From NCBI GenBank assembly GCA_017469925.1, contig JAFUFK010000026.1:53556-117555 (forward strand): a stretch of 64,000 nucleotides of DNA, written 5' to 3'. Of the stretch, positions 56,800-64,000 are shown in pieces. The DNA comes from Bacteroidaceae bacterium (GTDB lineage Bacteria; Bacteroidota; Bacteroidia; Bacteroidales; Bacteroidaceae). A program made the position numbers and the translations under genes. The stretch's first letter is position 1. Each line of letters begins with the position of its first letter. The notes under the pieces were generated by a model. That model had not been told where the DNA came from and did not search any database. It was given only the letters and a program-made list of their open reading frames with translations.

Positions 56800-57687
56800 A
56801 TGGAACTTAAGATTGTTGTGCTTGCCAAGCAAGTGCCCGACACGCGCAACGTGGGTCCCGATGCCATGACACCCGAAGGCACGGTGAACCGCAGCGCACT
56901 GCCTGCCATCTTCAATCCCGAGGATTTGAACGCTCTGGAGCAGGCTCTCCGACTGAAAGACGAATTCCTTGGCACCACGGTACACGTCCTGACGATGGGC
57001 CCCGGCCGTGCTGCAGAGGTAATACGCGAGGCCATGTATCGCGGAGCCGACGGCGGTTACCTGTTGACCGACCGCGCCTTTGCCGGTGCCGACACCCTCG
57101 CCACGAGTTATGCCTTGGCTACGGCCATCAAGCATGTGTGCCCCCAGGTTGACCTCATCATCGGCGGTCGCCAGGCCATCGACGGCGACACCGCACAGGT
57201 GGGCCCGCAGGTGGCAGAGAAACTGGGACTGAACCAGGTGACCTACACCGAGGAAATCCTTAGCGTGAAGGACGGAAAGATTACCGTAGTGCGCCACATC
57301 GACGGTGGTGTGGAGACAGTGGAAAGTGCCCTGCCTCTGGTGCTTACCGTTAATGGTAGTGCCGCTCCCTGTCGTCCGCGCAACGTGAAGCGCGTGATGA
57401 AGTTCAAGCGTGCCCTGGCTCCCCTGGAGTTGCCGCAGGGACAGACCTATGAGGACCTGCCCTACGCCGACCAGTATGGCAAGAAGCAGTACCTCAGGAT
57501 TCAGCAACTGACGACGGCCGACGTGAATGCCGACCTCCAGCAGTGCGGTCTCGCAGGTTCGCCCACGAAGGTGAAGGCCGTGGAGAACATCGTCTTCAAG
57601 GCCAAAGAGAGTAAGGTGCTGACCGGCTCGGATGAGGACATCAACGGACTGGTTCAGGAGTTATTGGCAAGTCATACGATAGGATAA
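56800..57687 (+). CDS. etfB: Electron transfer flavoprotein, beta subunit
   Basis: 295 residues, cytoplasmic. Family features are the start MELKIVVLAKQVPDTRNV, AMTPEGTVNRSALPAIFNPEDLNALEQAL, VHVLTMGPGRAAEVIREAMYRGAD, DLIIGGRQAIDGDTAQVGPQVAEKLG and the C-terminal arm. With EtfA it carries FAD and AMP or a second FAD and accepts electrons from acyl-CoA dehydrogenase. The stop codon overlaps the etfA start (TAATG). Confidence 0.95.
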   Translation: MELKIVVLAKQVPDTRNVGPDAMTPEGTVNRSALPAIFNPEDLNALEQALRLKDEFLGTTVHVLTMGPGRAAEVIREAMYRGADGGYLLTDRAFAGADTLATSYALATAIKHVCPQVDLIIGGRQAIDGDTAQVGPQVAEKLGLNQVTYTEEILSVKDGKITVVRHIDGGVETVESALPLVLTVNGSAAPCRPRNVKRVMKFKRALAPLELPQGQTYEDLPYADQYGKKQYLRIQQLTTADVNADLQQCGLAGSPTKVKAVENIVFKAKESKVLTGSDEDINGLVQELLASHTIG

Positions 57688-58709
57688 TGAACAACGTATT
57701 CGTATATTGTGAACTTGAAGGCACGAAGGTTGCCGAAGTAAGTCAGGAACTGCTCACCAAGGGCCGTAAGTTGGCCAACACGCTCGGTGTGCAGTTGGAG
57801 GCCGTGGCTGCCGGTAGCGGCATCACGGGCAAGGTGGAGAGCCAGATATTGCCTTACGGCGTAGATAAGTTGCATATCTTTGATGCAGAAGGGCTTAGCC
57901 CTTACACGTCCAAGCCTCATACGGCAGTGCTTGTGAATCTGTTCAAGCAGGAACAACCGCAAATCTGCCTGATGGGCGCCGACGTGGTGGGCCGCGACCT
58001 GGGTCCTCGCGTCAGCAGTGCCCTGCACAGCGGCCTGACCGCCGACTGCACGGCCCTGGAGATAGGTAGTCACGAAGACAAGCGTACAGGCAAGACCTAC
58101 GAGAATCTGCTCTATCAGATTCGTCCCGCCTTTGGTGGTAACATCGTGGCCACCATCGTCAATCCCGAGAACCGTCCCCAGATGGCCACCGTTCGCTCGG
58201 GCGTGATGAAGGCCGAGGTGCTCGACCCCAACTACAAGGGTGAGGTCATCGTGGAGGATGTGGCCAAGTTCGTGCCCGAGACGGAGTATGTCACCCGTGT
58301 GCTCGACCGCCACGTGCAGGCCGCCAAGAACAACCTGAAGGGTGCGCCCATCATCGTCGCCGGCGGTTATGGCGTAGGCTCGAAGGAGGGTTTCGACCAA
58401 CTCTACGAACTCGCCAAGGTGCTCCATGCCGAGGTAGGTGCCTCGCGTGCAGCCGTCGATGCCGGCTTTGCCGACCACGACTTGCAGATTGGTCAGACGG
58501 GTGTTACCGTTCGTCCGAAGGTCTATATCGCCTGCGGCATCAGCGGTGCCATCCAGCATGTGGCTGGCATGAAGGAGTCGGGCATCATCATCTCTATTAA
58601 TAGCGACGAGAATGCTCCCATCAACCAGATTGCCGATTATGTCATCACGGGCACCGTTGAGGAGGTTGTTCCGAAGTTAATTAAGTATTACAAGCAAAAC
58701 TCGAAATAA
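57687..58709 (+). CDS. etfA: Electron transfer flavoprotein, alpha subunit
   Basis: 340 residues. The N-terminal domain carries LMGADVVGRDLGPRVSSALHSGLTADC. The C-terminal FAD-binding domain has APIIVAGGYGVGSKEGFDQL, EVGASRAAVDAGFADHDLQIGQTGVTVRPKVYIACGISGAIQH and SINSDENAPINQIADYVITG. It is partner of EtfB. Both ends overlap neighbours by one base (TAATG), indicating tight translational coupling in etfB-etfA-acyl-CoA dehydrogenase. Confidence 0.95.
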   Translation: MNNVFVYCELEGTKVAEVSQELLTKGRKLANTLGVQLEAVAAGSGITGKVESQILPYGVDKLHIFDAEGLSPYTSKPHTAVLVNLFKQEQPQICLMGADVVGRDLGPRVSSALHSGLTADCTALEIGSHEDKRTGKTYENLLYQIRPAFGGNIVATIVNPENRPQMATVRSGVMKAEVLDPNYKGEVIVEDVAKFVPETEYVTRVLDRHVQAAKNNLKGAPIIVAGGYGVGSKEGFDQLYELAKVLHAEVGASRAAVDAGFADHDLQIGQTGVTVRPKVYIACGISGAIQHVAGMKESGIIISINSDENAPINQIADYVITGTVEEVVPKLIKYYKQNSK

Positions 58710-60421
58710 TGGCAAACTACTATAGTGACATTCCAGAGATAAAATTTGAACTGGAGAACAGTCCGCTGATGCAGCGCATCGTGGAACTGAAAGAGCGTGA
58801 CTTTGCTGACAAGGACCAGTACGACGAGGCACCGCAGGACGTGGCCGACGCCATGGACTCGTACGACAAGGTGCTGGACGTAGTGGGCGACATCGTCGGT
58901 AACATCGTGGCACCGAACGCTGAGGCCGTAGATGCCGAAGGCCCTCATTGTGAGAATGGCCGTGTGCGCTACGCCGAAAAGACCTACGAGAACCTGGACG
59001 CCATGAACAAGGCTGGACTGAACGGCATGACCATGCCCCGTCGTTACGGTGGTCTGAACTTGCCTGTTACCGTCTATACGGCCGCTAATGAAATCGTCAG
59101 CGCTGGCGATGCCGGCTTTGAGAACATCTGGAGTCTGCAGGACTGCATCGAGACGCTCTATTGCTTTGGCAACGAAGAACAGCGCCAGAAGTACATTCCC
59201 CGCGTCTGCAAGGGCGAGACGATGTCGATGGACCTCACCGAGCCCGATGCAGGTAGTGACTTGCAGAGCGTCATGCTCAAGGCCACGTATGACGAGGAAA
59301 ACCAGTGCTGGCGACTGAACGGCTCTAAGCGCTTCATCACCAACGGCGACTCCGACATCCACCTCGTCCTGGCTCGCTCCGAGGCAGGTACGCGCGACGG
59401 TCGTGGCCTTTCCATGTTTATTTACGACAAGCGCGACGGAGGCGTCGATGTACGTCGTATAGAGAACAAACTCGGCATCCACGGTTCGCCAACCTGCGAA
59501 CTCGTGTATAAGAACGCCAAGTGCGAACTCTGTGGCGACCGCAAACTGGGACTTATCAAGTACGTCATGTCGCTGATGAACGGTGCCCGCCTGGGTATCG
59601 CTGCCCAGTCAGTCGGTCTTTCGCAGGCAGCCTATAATGAGGCCATTGCCTACGCCCGTGACCGCCGTCAGTTCGGCAAGGCTATCATCGAGTTCCCTGC
59701 TGTAGCCGAGATGATTTCAAACATAAAGGCCCGTCTCGACGCCGGTCGTGCCCTGTTGTATCAGACCGCTCGTTACGTCGATATCTATAAGGCCTTGGAG
59801 GACATCGCCCGCGACCGCAAACTGGAACCCGAAGAGCGTCAGGAACTGAAGAAATACAGCCGCTTGGCCGATGCCTTCACGCCGCTGGCCAAGGGTATGA
59901 ACTCGGAGTACGCCAATCAGAATGGTTACGACTGCATCCAGGTACATGGTGGCTCGGGCTTCATGCTTGAATATGCCTGTCAGCGCATTTATCGCGACGC
60001 CCGCATTACCAGCATCTACGAGGGTACCACGCAGTTGCAGACCGTCGCCGCTATTCGCTACGTCACGACAGGCCTGTACAGTCAGGTCATCGAGGAGATG
60101 GAGCAGCAGGCCGTCCTGCCCGAATACGAGGGTTACCTCACTCGCCTGAAGGCCATGGCCCAGAAGTTCAATGCCTGCATCGCCCAGGTGAAGGAGGCCC
60201 AGGACAACGACCTGCACGACCTCTGTGCCCGCCACCTCTACGAGATGGCTGGCGACATCATCATGTCGCACCTGCTGATGCAGAACGCCGTGAAGTGCCC
60301 CGACCTCTTCGCCAAGAGCTTGCAGGTATATGTGAACCTGGCCGAGGCCGAGGTGGAGAAGCACAGCACCTGGGTCAGCCAAATGACCGTCGCCCAACTG
60401 GACAGCTACAGACAGGCGTAA
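58709..60421 (+). CDS. Acyl-CoA dehydrogenase
   Basis: 570 residues. FAD enzyme oxidising acyl-CoA to enoyl-CoA, with electrons passed to EtfAB. Motifs are MSMDLTEPDAGSDLQSV, RLNGSKRFITNGD, GARLGIAAQSVGLSQAAYNEAIAYARDRRQFGKAI, DCIQVHGGSGFMLEY and RIYRDARITSIYEGTTQLQT (the Glu near residue 437 is the usual base region). It is longer than the 380-residue bacterial short-chain type because of a C-terminal helical extension. The likely role is short-chain acyl-CoA metabolism, for example propionate or butyrate-related. The exact substrate is not evident. Confidence 0.93.
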   Translation: MANYYSDIPEIKFELENSPLMQRIVELKERDFADKDQYDEAPQDVADAMDSYDKVLDVVGDIVGNIVAPNAEAVDAEGPHCENGRVRYAEKTYENLDAMNKAGLNGMTMPRRYGGLNLPVTVYTAANEIVSAGDAGFENIWSLQDCIETLYCFGNEEQRQKYIPRVCKGETMSMDLTEPDAGSDLQSVMLKATYDEENQCWRLNGSKRFITNGDSDIHLVLARSEAGTRDGRGLSMFIYDKRDGGVDVRRIENKLGIHGSPTCELVYKNAKCELCGDRKLGLIKYVMSLMNGARLGIAAQSVGLSQAAYNEAIAYARDRRQFGKAIIEFPAVAEMISNIKARLDAGRALLYQTARYVDIYKALEDIARDRKLEPEERQELKKYSRLADAFTPLAKGMNSEYANQNGYDCIQVHGGSGFMLEYACQRIYRDARITSIYEGTTQLQTVAAIRYVTTGLYSQVIEEMEQQAVLPEYEGYLTRLKAMAQKFNACIAQVKEAQDNDLHDLCARHLYEMAGDIIMSHLLMQNAVKCPDLFAKSLQVYVNLAEAEVEKHSTWVSQMTVAQLDSYRQA

Positions 60422-60430
60422 GGACTTATT

Positions 60431-60514
60431 GTCACTCAGGGGTGCTCCGCAGTATCGGCGGGGCTGAGAACAGACCCTCGGAATCTGATCCAGGTAATAC
60501 TGGCGTAGAGAGAA
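60431..60514 (+). ncRNA. TPP (THI-box) riboswitch
   Basis: The conserved thiamine pyrophosphate aptamer: ACTCAGGGGTGCTC (P1/P2), GGCTGAGAACAGACCCT (the CUGAGA core), and GAATCTGATCCAGGTAATAC then TGGCGTAGAGA (P4/P5 and closing P1). It starts about 10 bp after the acyl-CoA dehydrogenase stop and ends at the start region of the receptor gene, so it probably controls translation or termination of thiamine uptake genes. Confidence 0.93.
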
Positions 60515-60537
60515 TGAACAATTTAATCGGAATCAAT

Positions 60538-62901
60538 ATGAACAGACTATTGGCTGTCGTGCTCCTGGCGGGCACGGCACAGTTGGGTTTTGCCCAAACA
60601 TTTACAGCAGACTCCACCAAGATGGAGGACCTGAACGAAGTAGTAGTAATGGCCGTGAAGGCACAGCCGAATGCCCCGTTCGCGGTGGCCAAGGTAGATA
60701 GGAAGCAACTTGAGGGCTTCTCCCGCTCGGGACAGGAACTGCCCTTCCTCTTCGCCCGCACTCCGGGCGTACTGGCCTGGAGCGAGAACGGTCTCGGGAC
60801 GGGGACTACCTACATGCGCATCCGCGGTGCAGGGGACTCGCGCATTAATGTGACGCTCGACGGCGTCTCGTTGAACTCTCCCGAAGACCAGTGTGTATTC
60901 TGGGCCAACATGAACTCGTATGCCTCGCTGCTCTCGAACGTACAGATACAGCGCGGCGTGGGCACATCGACGAACGGCGACGGAGCTTTCGGCGGCACGG
61001 TTGCTATGACCACAAGCTTCCCCTCCTTGGAACCCACGGGCGAAGTAAGTTTCTCCTACGGTTCGTACAATACGATGAACTACGGCGTCTCGGCCTCGAC
61101 GGGCTTGCTTGCCGACCATCTTGTGGCCAACTTTGCTTGGCACCAGACGCAGACCGATGGCTTCATCCACGGCACCAAGGGACGGAGCGGCAGTTACATG
61201 GCCGGCCTTACCTATATTAATAATGGCGGGACGCTGAAGCTCAGTTACAAGAACATCGGCAACTACGAAGTGACGGGCCAGGCCTGGAATGGCATGACGG
61301 CCGGCAACGACGACTACAGCCTGAATGCCTACGACGGCATCCGCACCTACAAGGATATGTACGACCGCGGTCTGGGCAAGTTCAACAGTCTCTACGAGCG
61401 CTTCGTGCCCGACTGGGCAGGGGGCTGGACCACCGAGCGCTATACGATGACCGACGGCAGCCTGTGGCCTCGCACCACCGACAACTTTTGGCAGAACCAC
61501 AACCTGCTGAACCTCACGTGGCGCATCAGTGACCATTGGAGCACGACGGGCACACTCCACTACACCCGCGGCCATGGCTACTACGAGGAGTTCCGTTATC
61601 GTAACAAGGGACCGAAGAAGTTCGGCCTGCCCACCGTGCTTTCCGACGGCTCGTCGTTAGGTAAGGAAGACTACGTACGTCAGAAGGGCATGACGCAGGA
61701 CACCTATGGGCTGGTGTGGAACGTCAACTATCGCGACGACCATTGGGACGTTATCGGCGGTGCTTCGCTCCAGCAGTTCGAGGCCAACCACTACGGCTAT
61801 CTCACCTACACGAGCAACGACCTGTTGCGTCAGGACCTGTTCACCGACAAGGGCCGCTATAAGTACTACGACAGCGATGCCGACAAGACCGACGGCCAGC
61901 TCTTCCTCAAGGGCATGTATCACATTACGGCTGACTGGGACGCCTTCGCCGACCTTCAGTTCCGCCATGTATCGTTCCTGACCAACGGTACGAATGACAA
62001 GTTCATTAAGCGTGCGGACGGTTCGTACGGGAAGCACCTGCTCGACATCTCGAAACAGTATAATTTCGTGAACCCGAAGGCGGGCCTGTCGTACCATCGC
62101 CATGGTCATTCGGCCTACCTCTCCTATGCCTTGAGCCACCGCGAGCCGGAGCGCAACAACTTCACCGACAACGGCAACTATCCCGCGCCCCGGGCCGAGA
62201 GCCTCCACGACGTGGAGTTGGGCTACAACTACCAGGGCGCCCGCTGGCATGTCGGCCTGGGATTGTACTCGATGTACTACCACGACCAGTTCGTGCAGAC
62301 GGGCCAGGTGAGCGACATCGGCGAGAACCTGACCACGAACATCCGCCGCAGTTACCGCCTGGGCCTCGAGCTCACGGCTGGCATGGACGTGACGAAGTGG
62401 CTCAGCCTCGAGGCCAATGCCGCCATCAGCCGCAACACTATCCGCGACTTCGACGAGGTGGTGGAGACCTACGATGACGACTGGAACGACCTGGCTCCCG
62501 CTACCGTGCACTACGACAACTCGACGTTGGCCTTCTCGCCCACGGCTATCGTGAACGGCTTTGCCGACTTCCACGTACGGGGCTTCTCGGCTACGTGGCA
62601 CACCAACTTCGTGTCCCGCCAGTACCTCGACAATACGGCCAACCGCGACCGCTCGCTGCCCAAGTACACGCAAACCGACATCCACCTCGGCTACGACCTG
62701 GAGTTGGCCCGGAAAGGCCTAAAACACATCGTCTTCGGCCTTGGGCTCAACAACATCTTCAACCGCCACTATGCCCGTGCGGGCTGGGTGTATAGCAGCA
62801 TCGTCGGCAGTGCCTATCCCGAGCAAAGCCGATACTACCAGATTGGTTACATCCCGATGGCGGGCTTCACGGCCATGGGCAGCGTGACGCTACGCTTCTG
62901 A
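60538..62901 (+). CDS. TonB-dependent outer membrane receptor, probably for thiamine
   Basis: 787 residues from the ATG at 60538, which starts the signal peptide MNRLLAVVLLAGTAQLGFAQ. The ATG at 60514 falls at the 3' edge of the riboswitch. The plug domain (about 35-160) has EDLNEVVVMAVKA (TonB-box region), LFARTPGVLAWSENG, RIRGAGDSRINVTLDGVSLNSPED and IQRGVGTSTNGDGAFGGTVAMTT. The barrel ends in AMGSVTLRF with terminal Phe. Ligand assignment rests on the TPP riboswitch and the PnuT-like gene 27 bp downstream. The combination matches thiamine acquisition in Bacteroidetes. Confidence 0.88.
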   Translation: MNRLLAVVLLAGTAQLGFAQTFTADSTKMEDLNEVVVMAVKAQPNAPFAVAKVDRKQLEGFSRSGQELPFLFARTPGVLAWSENGLGTGTTYMRIRGAGDSRINVTLDGVSLNSPEDQCVFWANMNSYASLLSNVQIQRGVGTSTNGDGAFGGTVAMTTSFPSLEPTGEVSFSYGSYNTMNYGVSASTGLLADHLVANFAWHQTQTDGFIHGTKGRSGSYMAGLTYINNGGTLKLSYKNIGNYEVTGQAWNGMTAGNDDYSLNAYDGIRTYKDMYDRGLGKFNSLYERFVPDWAGGWTTERYTMTDGSLWPRTTDNFWQNHNLLNLTWRISDHWSTTGTLHYTRGHGYYEEFRYRNKGPKKFGLPTVLSDGSSLGKEDYVRQKGMTQDTYGLVWNVNYRDDHWDVIGGASLQQFEANHYGYLTYTSNDLLRQDLFTDKGRYKYYDSDADKTDGQLFLKGMYHITADWDAFADLQFRHVSFLTNGTNDKFIKRADGSYGKHLLDISKQYNFVNPKAGLSYHRHGHSAYLSYALSHREPERNNFTDNGNYPAPRAESLHDVELGYNYQGARWHVGLGLYSMYYHDQFVQTGQVSDIGENLTTNIRRSYRLGLELTAGMDVTKWLSLEANAAISRNTIRDFDEVVETYDDDWNDLAPATVHYDNSTLAFSPTAIVNGFADFHVRGFSATWHTNFVSRQYLDNTANRDRSLPKYTQTDIHLGYDLELARKGLKHIVFGLGLNNIFNRHYARAGWVYSSIVGSAYPEQSRYYQIGYIPMAGFTAMGSVTLRF

Positions 62902-62928
62902 TGAAGGATTAAGAAAGAAGAATTAAGA

Positions 62929-63519
62929 ATGGCCGCCTTCCTCGCGAGCCACTGGCTCGACATCGTGACCACCGTCCTCGGCCTGGCCTACATCCTCTTG
63001 GAGTACCGGGCCAGTGTCTGGATGTGGGCCGTGGGCTTCCTGATGCAGGCCCTGGGCATCGTGCTCTATTACCAGAAGGGGTTGTACGCCGACTGCGGGA
63101 TGGAGTTCTACTACCTCTCGATGACCATCTACGGCTACTGGCGCTGGGTGCGTGGCTCGTCCGAGCGTCGGCAACTGCCCATCCGCCACTTTCCCTTGCG
63201 CCTTGTGCTGCCTTGGACGTTGATTATCCTGTCCCTGTGGGCCCTCATCTATTGCCTGCTCCGGACATTCACCGACTCCACCGTCCCCCTGGCCGACTCG
63301 TTCACCACGGCCCTTTCGGTCGTGGGCATCTGGGCCTTGGCACATAAGTATCTGGAGCAATGGTTCCTGTGGATAGTCGTCGATGTGGTCACCTGCGTAC
63401 TCTATTATTACAAGGACATCCCCTTCAAGGCCTCGCTCTACGCGCTCTACGTCGTTATCGCCATCATGGGCTATCGCAAGTGGAGAAGCCTAATGGGCGT
63501 CAGCGGTCGCGATAAATAG
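62929..63519 (+). CDS. pnuT: PnuC-family inner membrane transporter, probably thiamine (PnuT)
   Basis: 196 residues, about seven membrane helices. The PnuC-family signature is [21 protein letters not shown] with the aromatic motif [12 protein letters not shown], and [20 protein letters not shown] near the end. PnuC members move vitamins by facilitated diffusion with metabolic trapping. Position in a TPP-riboswitch operon behind a TonB receptor points to thiamine rather than nicotinamide riboside. Its 3' end overlaps the convergent mnmA gene by 20 bp. Confidence 0.85.
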   Translation: MAAFLASHWLDIVTTVLGLAYILLEYRASVWMWAVGFLMQALGIVLYYQKGLYADCGMEFYYLSMTIYGYWRWVRGSSERRQLPIRHFPLRLVLPWTLIILSLWALIYCLLRTFTDSTVPLADSFTTALSVVGIWALAHKYLEQWFLWIVVDVVTCVLYYYKDIPFKASLYALYVVIAIMGYRKWRSLMGVSGRDK

Positions 63520-64000
63520 CGATTTCGCCGCTGCCCAGGCAGATGCGGTGCGCCGCGTCGTAGATGCAGCCGAACTGCCCGGGGGCGATGCCCTGTATGG
63601 GCTCGTCGGAGTGGATGTGGAATCCCTCGGCGTCCTGCGTGATGGTGCCCGGCATGAAGTGATCGACGTGCCGAATCTTGAACGAGATGGCCCTGTCGGT
63701 GGGCGGTTCGTCCCAGGGGTTGCGGGTGATGAAGTGCAGGTCCGCCAGCCGGAAGTCGTGGCCGTACTGCAGTTGCGTGTCCCAGCCGTGGGCCACGAAG
63801 ACGATGTTCTTCTTGACATTCTTCTTGACGACGAACCACGGGCCCCCACCCAGTCCCAGGCCTTTCCTCTGGCCTATGGTATGGAACCAGTAGCCGCGGT
63901 GCGTGCCCACCACCTTACCCGTCTCGATGTCTATTACGCGTCCCTCCCGTTCGCCCATGAAGCGGCGGATGAATTCGTTGTAGTTAATCTTGCCCAGGAA
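63500..64000 (-). CDS. mnmA: tRNA-specific 2-thiouridylase, C-terminal part (5' end outside window)
   Basis: The visible 166 codons correspond to the C-terminal half of Mnm[65 protein letters not shown] and an end domain with [24 protein letters not shown]. The enzyme thiolates U34 of tRNA for Glu, Gln and Lys. The ATP-binding N-terminus lies to the right of the window. Convergent 20-bp overlap with the PnuT gene. Confidence 0.93.
   Translation of the reverse strand, partial: FLGKINYNEFIRRFMGEREGRVIDIETGKVVGTHRGYWFHTIGQRKGLGLGGGPWFVVKKNVKKNIVFVAHGWDTQLQYGHDFRLADLHFITRNPWDEPPTDRAISFKIRHVDHFMPGTITQDAEGFHIHSDEPIQGIAPGQFGCIYDAAHRICLGSGEIAIYRDR

Noticed and set aside
60295-60537. Earlier start for the thiamine receptor
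   Set aside because: The frame would run through the end of the acyl-CoA dehydrogenase gene and the riboswitch. The signal peptide starts at 60538.
1-64000. tRNA and rRNA genes, integrase, origin of replication
   Set aside because: None could be recognised on either strand. No GGTTC(A/G)A-type T-loop with a cloverleaf partner, and no rRNA-like sequence, stood out by eye.

Overview
The window looks like a chromosome segment of a fairly GC-rich member of the Bacteroidales, most likely Prevotellaceae. The evidence is the gene families present: DUF4369/TlpA proteins, a Bacteroidetes HU-like protein, FecI/FecR/TonB surface signalling, LytTR/LytS, C-terminal sorting-type tails and a PabB-PabC fusion. 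Many start sites also carry the Bacteroidetes -7 box TAnnTTTG, and Shine-Dalgarno sites are essentially absent. The genus is inferred, not shown.

Layout. 1-7.8 kb: a truncated zinc metalloprotease gene, queA with three in-frame repeat insertions, and a very large secreted C1 peptidase with LamG and PKD domains. 7.8-20.7 kb: six divergent exported thioredoxin-fold (TlpA-like) paralogues. They are interrupted by a small alpha-helical protein, a HIRAN-domain membrane protein and a polyvalent-protein-type kinase. Palindromic repeats and shared leader elements sit between them. 20.7-22.5 kb: about 1 kb of repeats, an HU-like protein and a 148-bp MITE-like inverted repeat. 22.5-28.2 kb: a folate-branch PabB-PabC fusion, an extended SDR with a zinc-ribbon-like tail, a LytTR response regulator with its histidine kinase, and a small membrane protein. 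28.3-38.5 kb: a lower-GC, scarred accessory region. It has a DUF2975/XRE module with several decayed copies, a sigma/anti-sigma/TonB-type receptor operon, a chimeric pseudogene, a DUF4143 ATPase, a CPBP protease and a REP-associated (RAYT-like) transposase. 38.5-56.5 kb, all minus strand: xth, a CotH protein, a two-domain CE12-like esterase, a PL11 rhamnogalacturonan lyase, two large uncharacterised exported proteins, a GH43-like enzyme, a B3/B4-domain protein and a lipoprotein. This looks like a pectin (rhamnogalacturonan-I) utilisation locus without a visible SusC/SusD pair. 56.7-64 kb: etfB-etfA-acyl-CoA dehydrogenase, then a TPP riboswitch controlling a TonB-dependent receptor and a PnuT-type transporter (thiamine uptake), and the 3' part of mnmA.

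The most unusual signal is not a gene. Intergenic arrays at 2.2, 8.9, 20.7, 21.6, 43.6 and 56.6 kb, and both arms of three hairpins at 12.6-15.0 kb, consist of short palindromes (7-bp arms, 1-2-bp centre, 15-16 bp in all) repeated every 22 or 23 bp. The palindrome sequence differs between loci, but the two-helical-turn spacing is kept. I know of no described element class with these properties. A second theme is palindromic DNA inserted in frame into genes (queA, the anti-sigma gene, possibly the pabBC fusion), in a window that also carries a RAYT-like transposase with an extra C-terminal domain.

Limits: no database or alignment could be run. Family names rest on recognised motifs, and promoter calls rest on the TAnnTTTG box alone.
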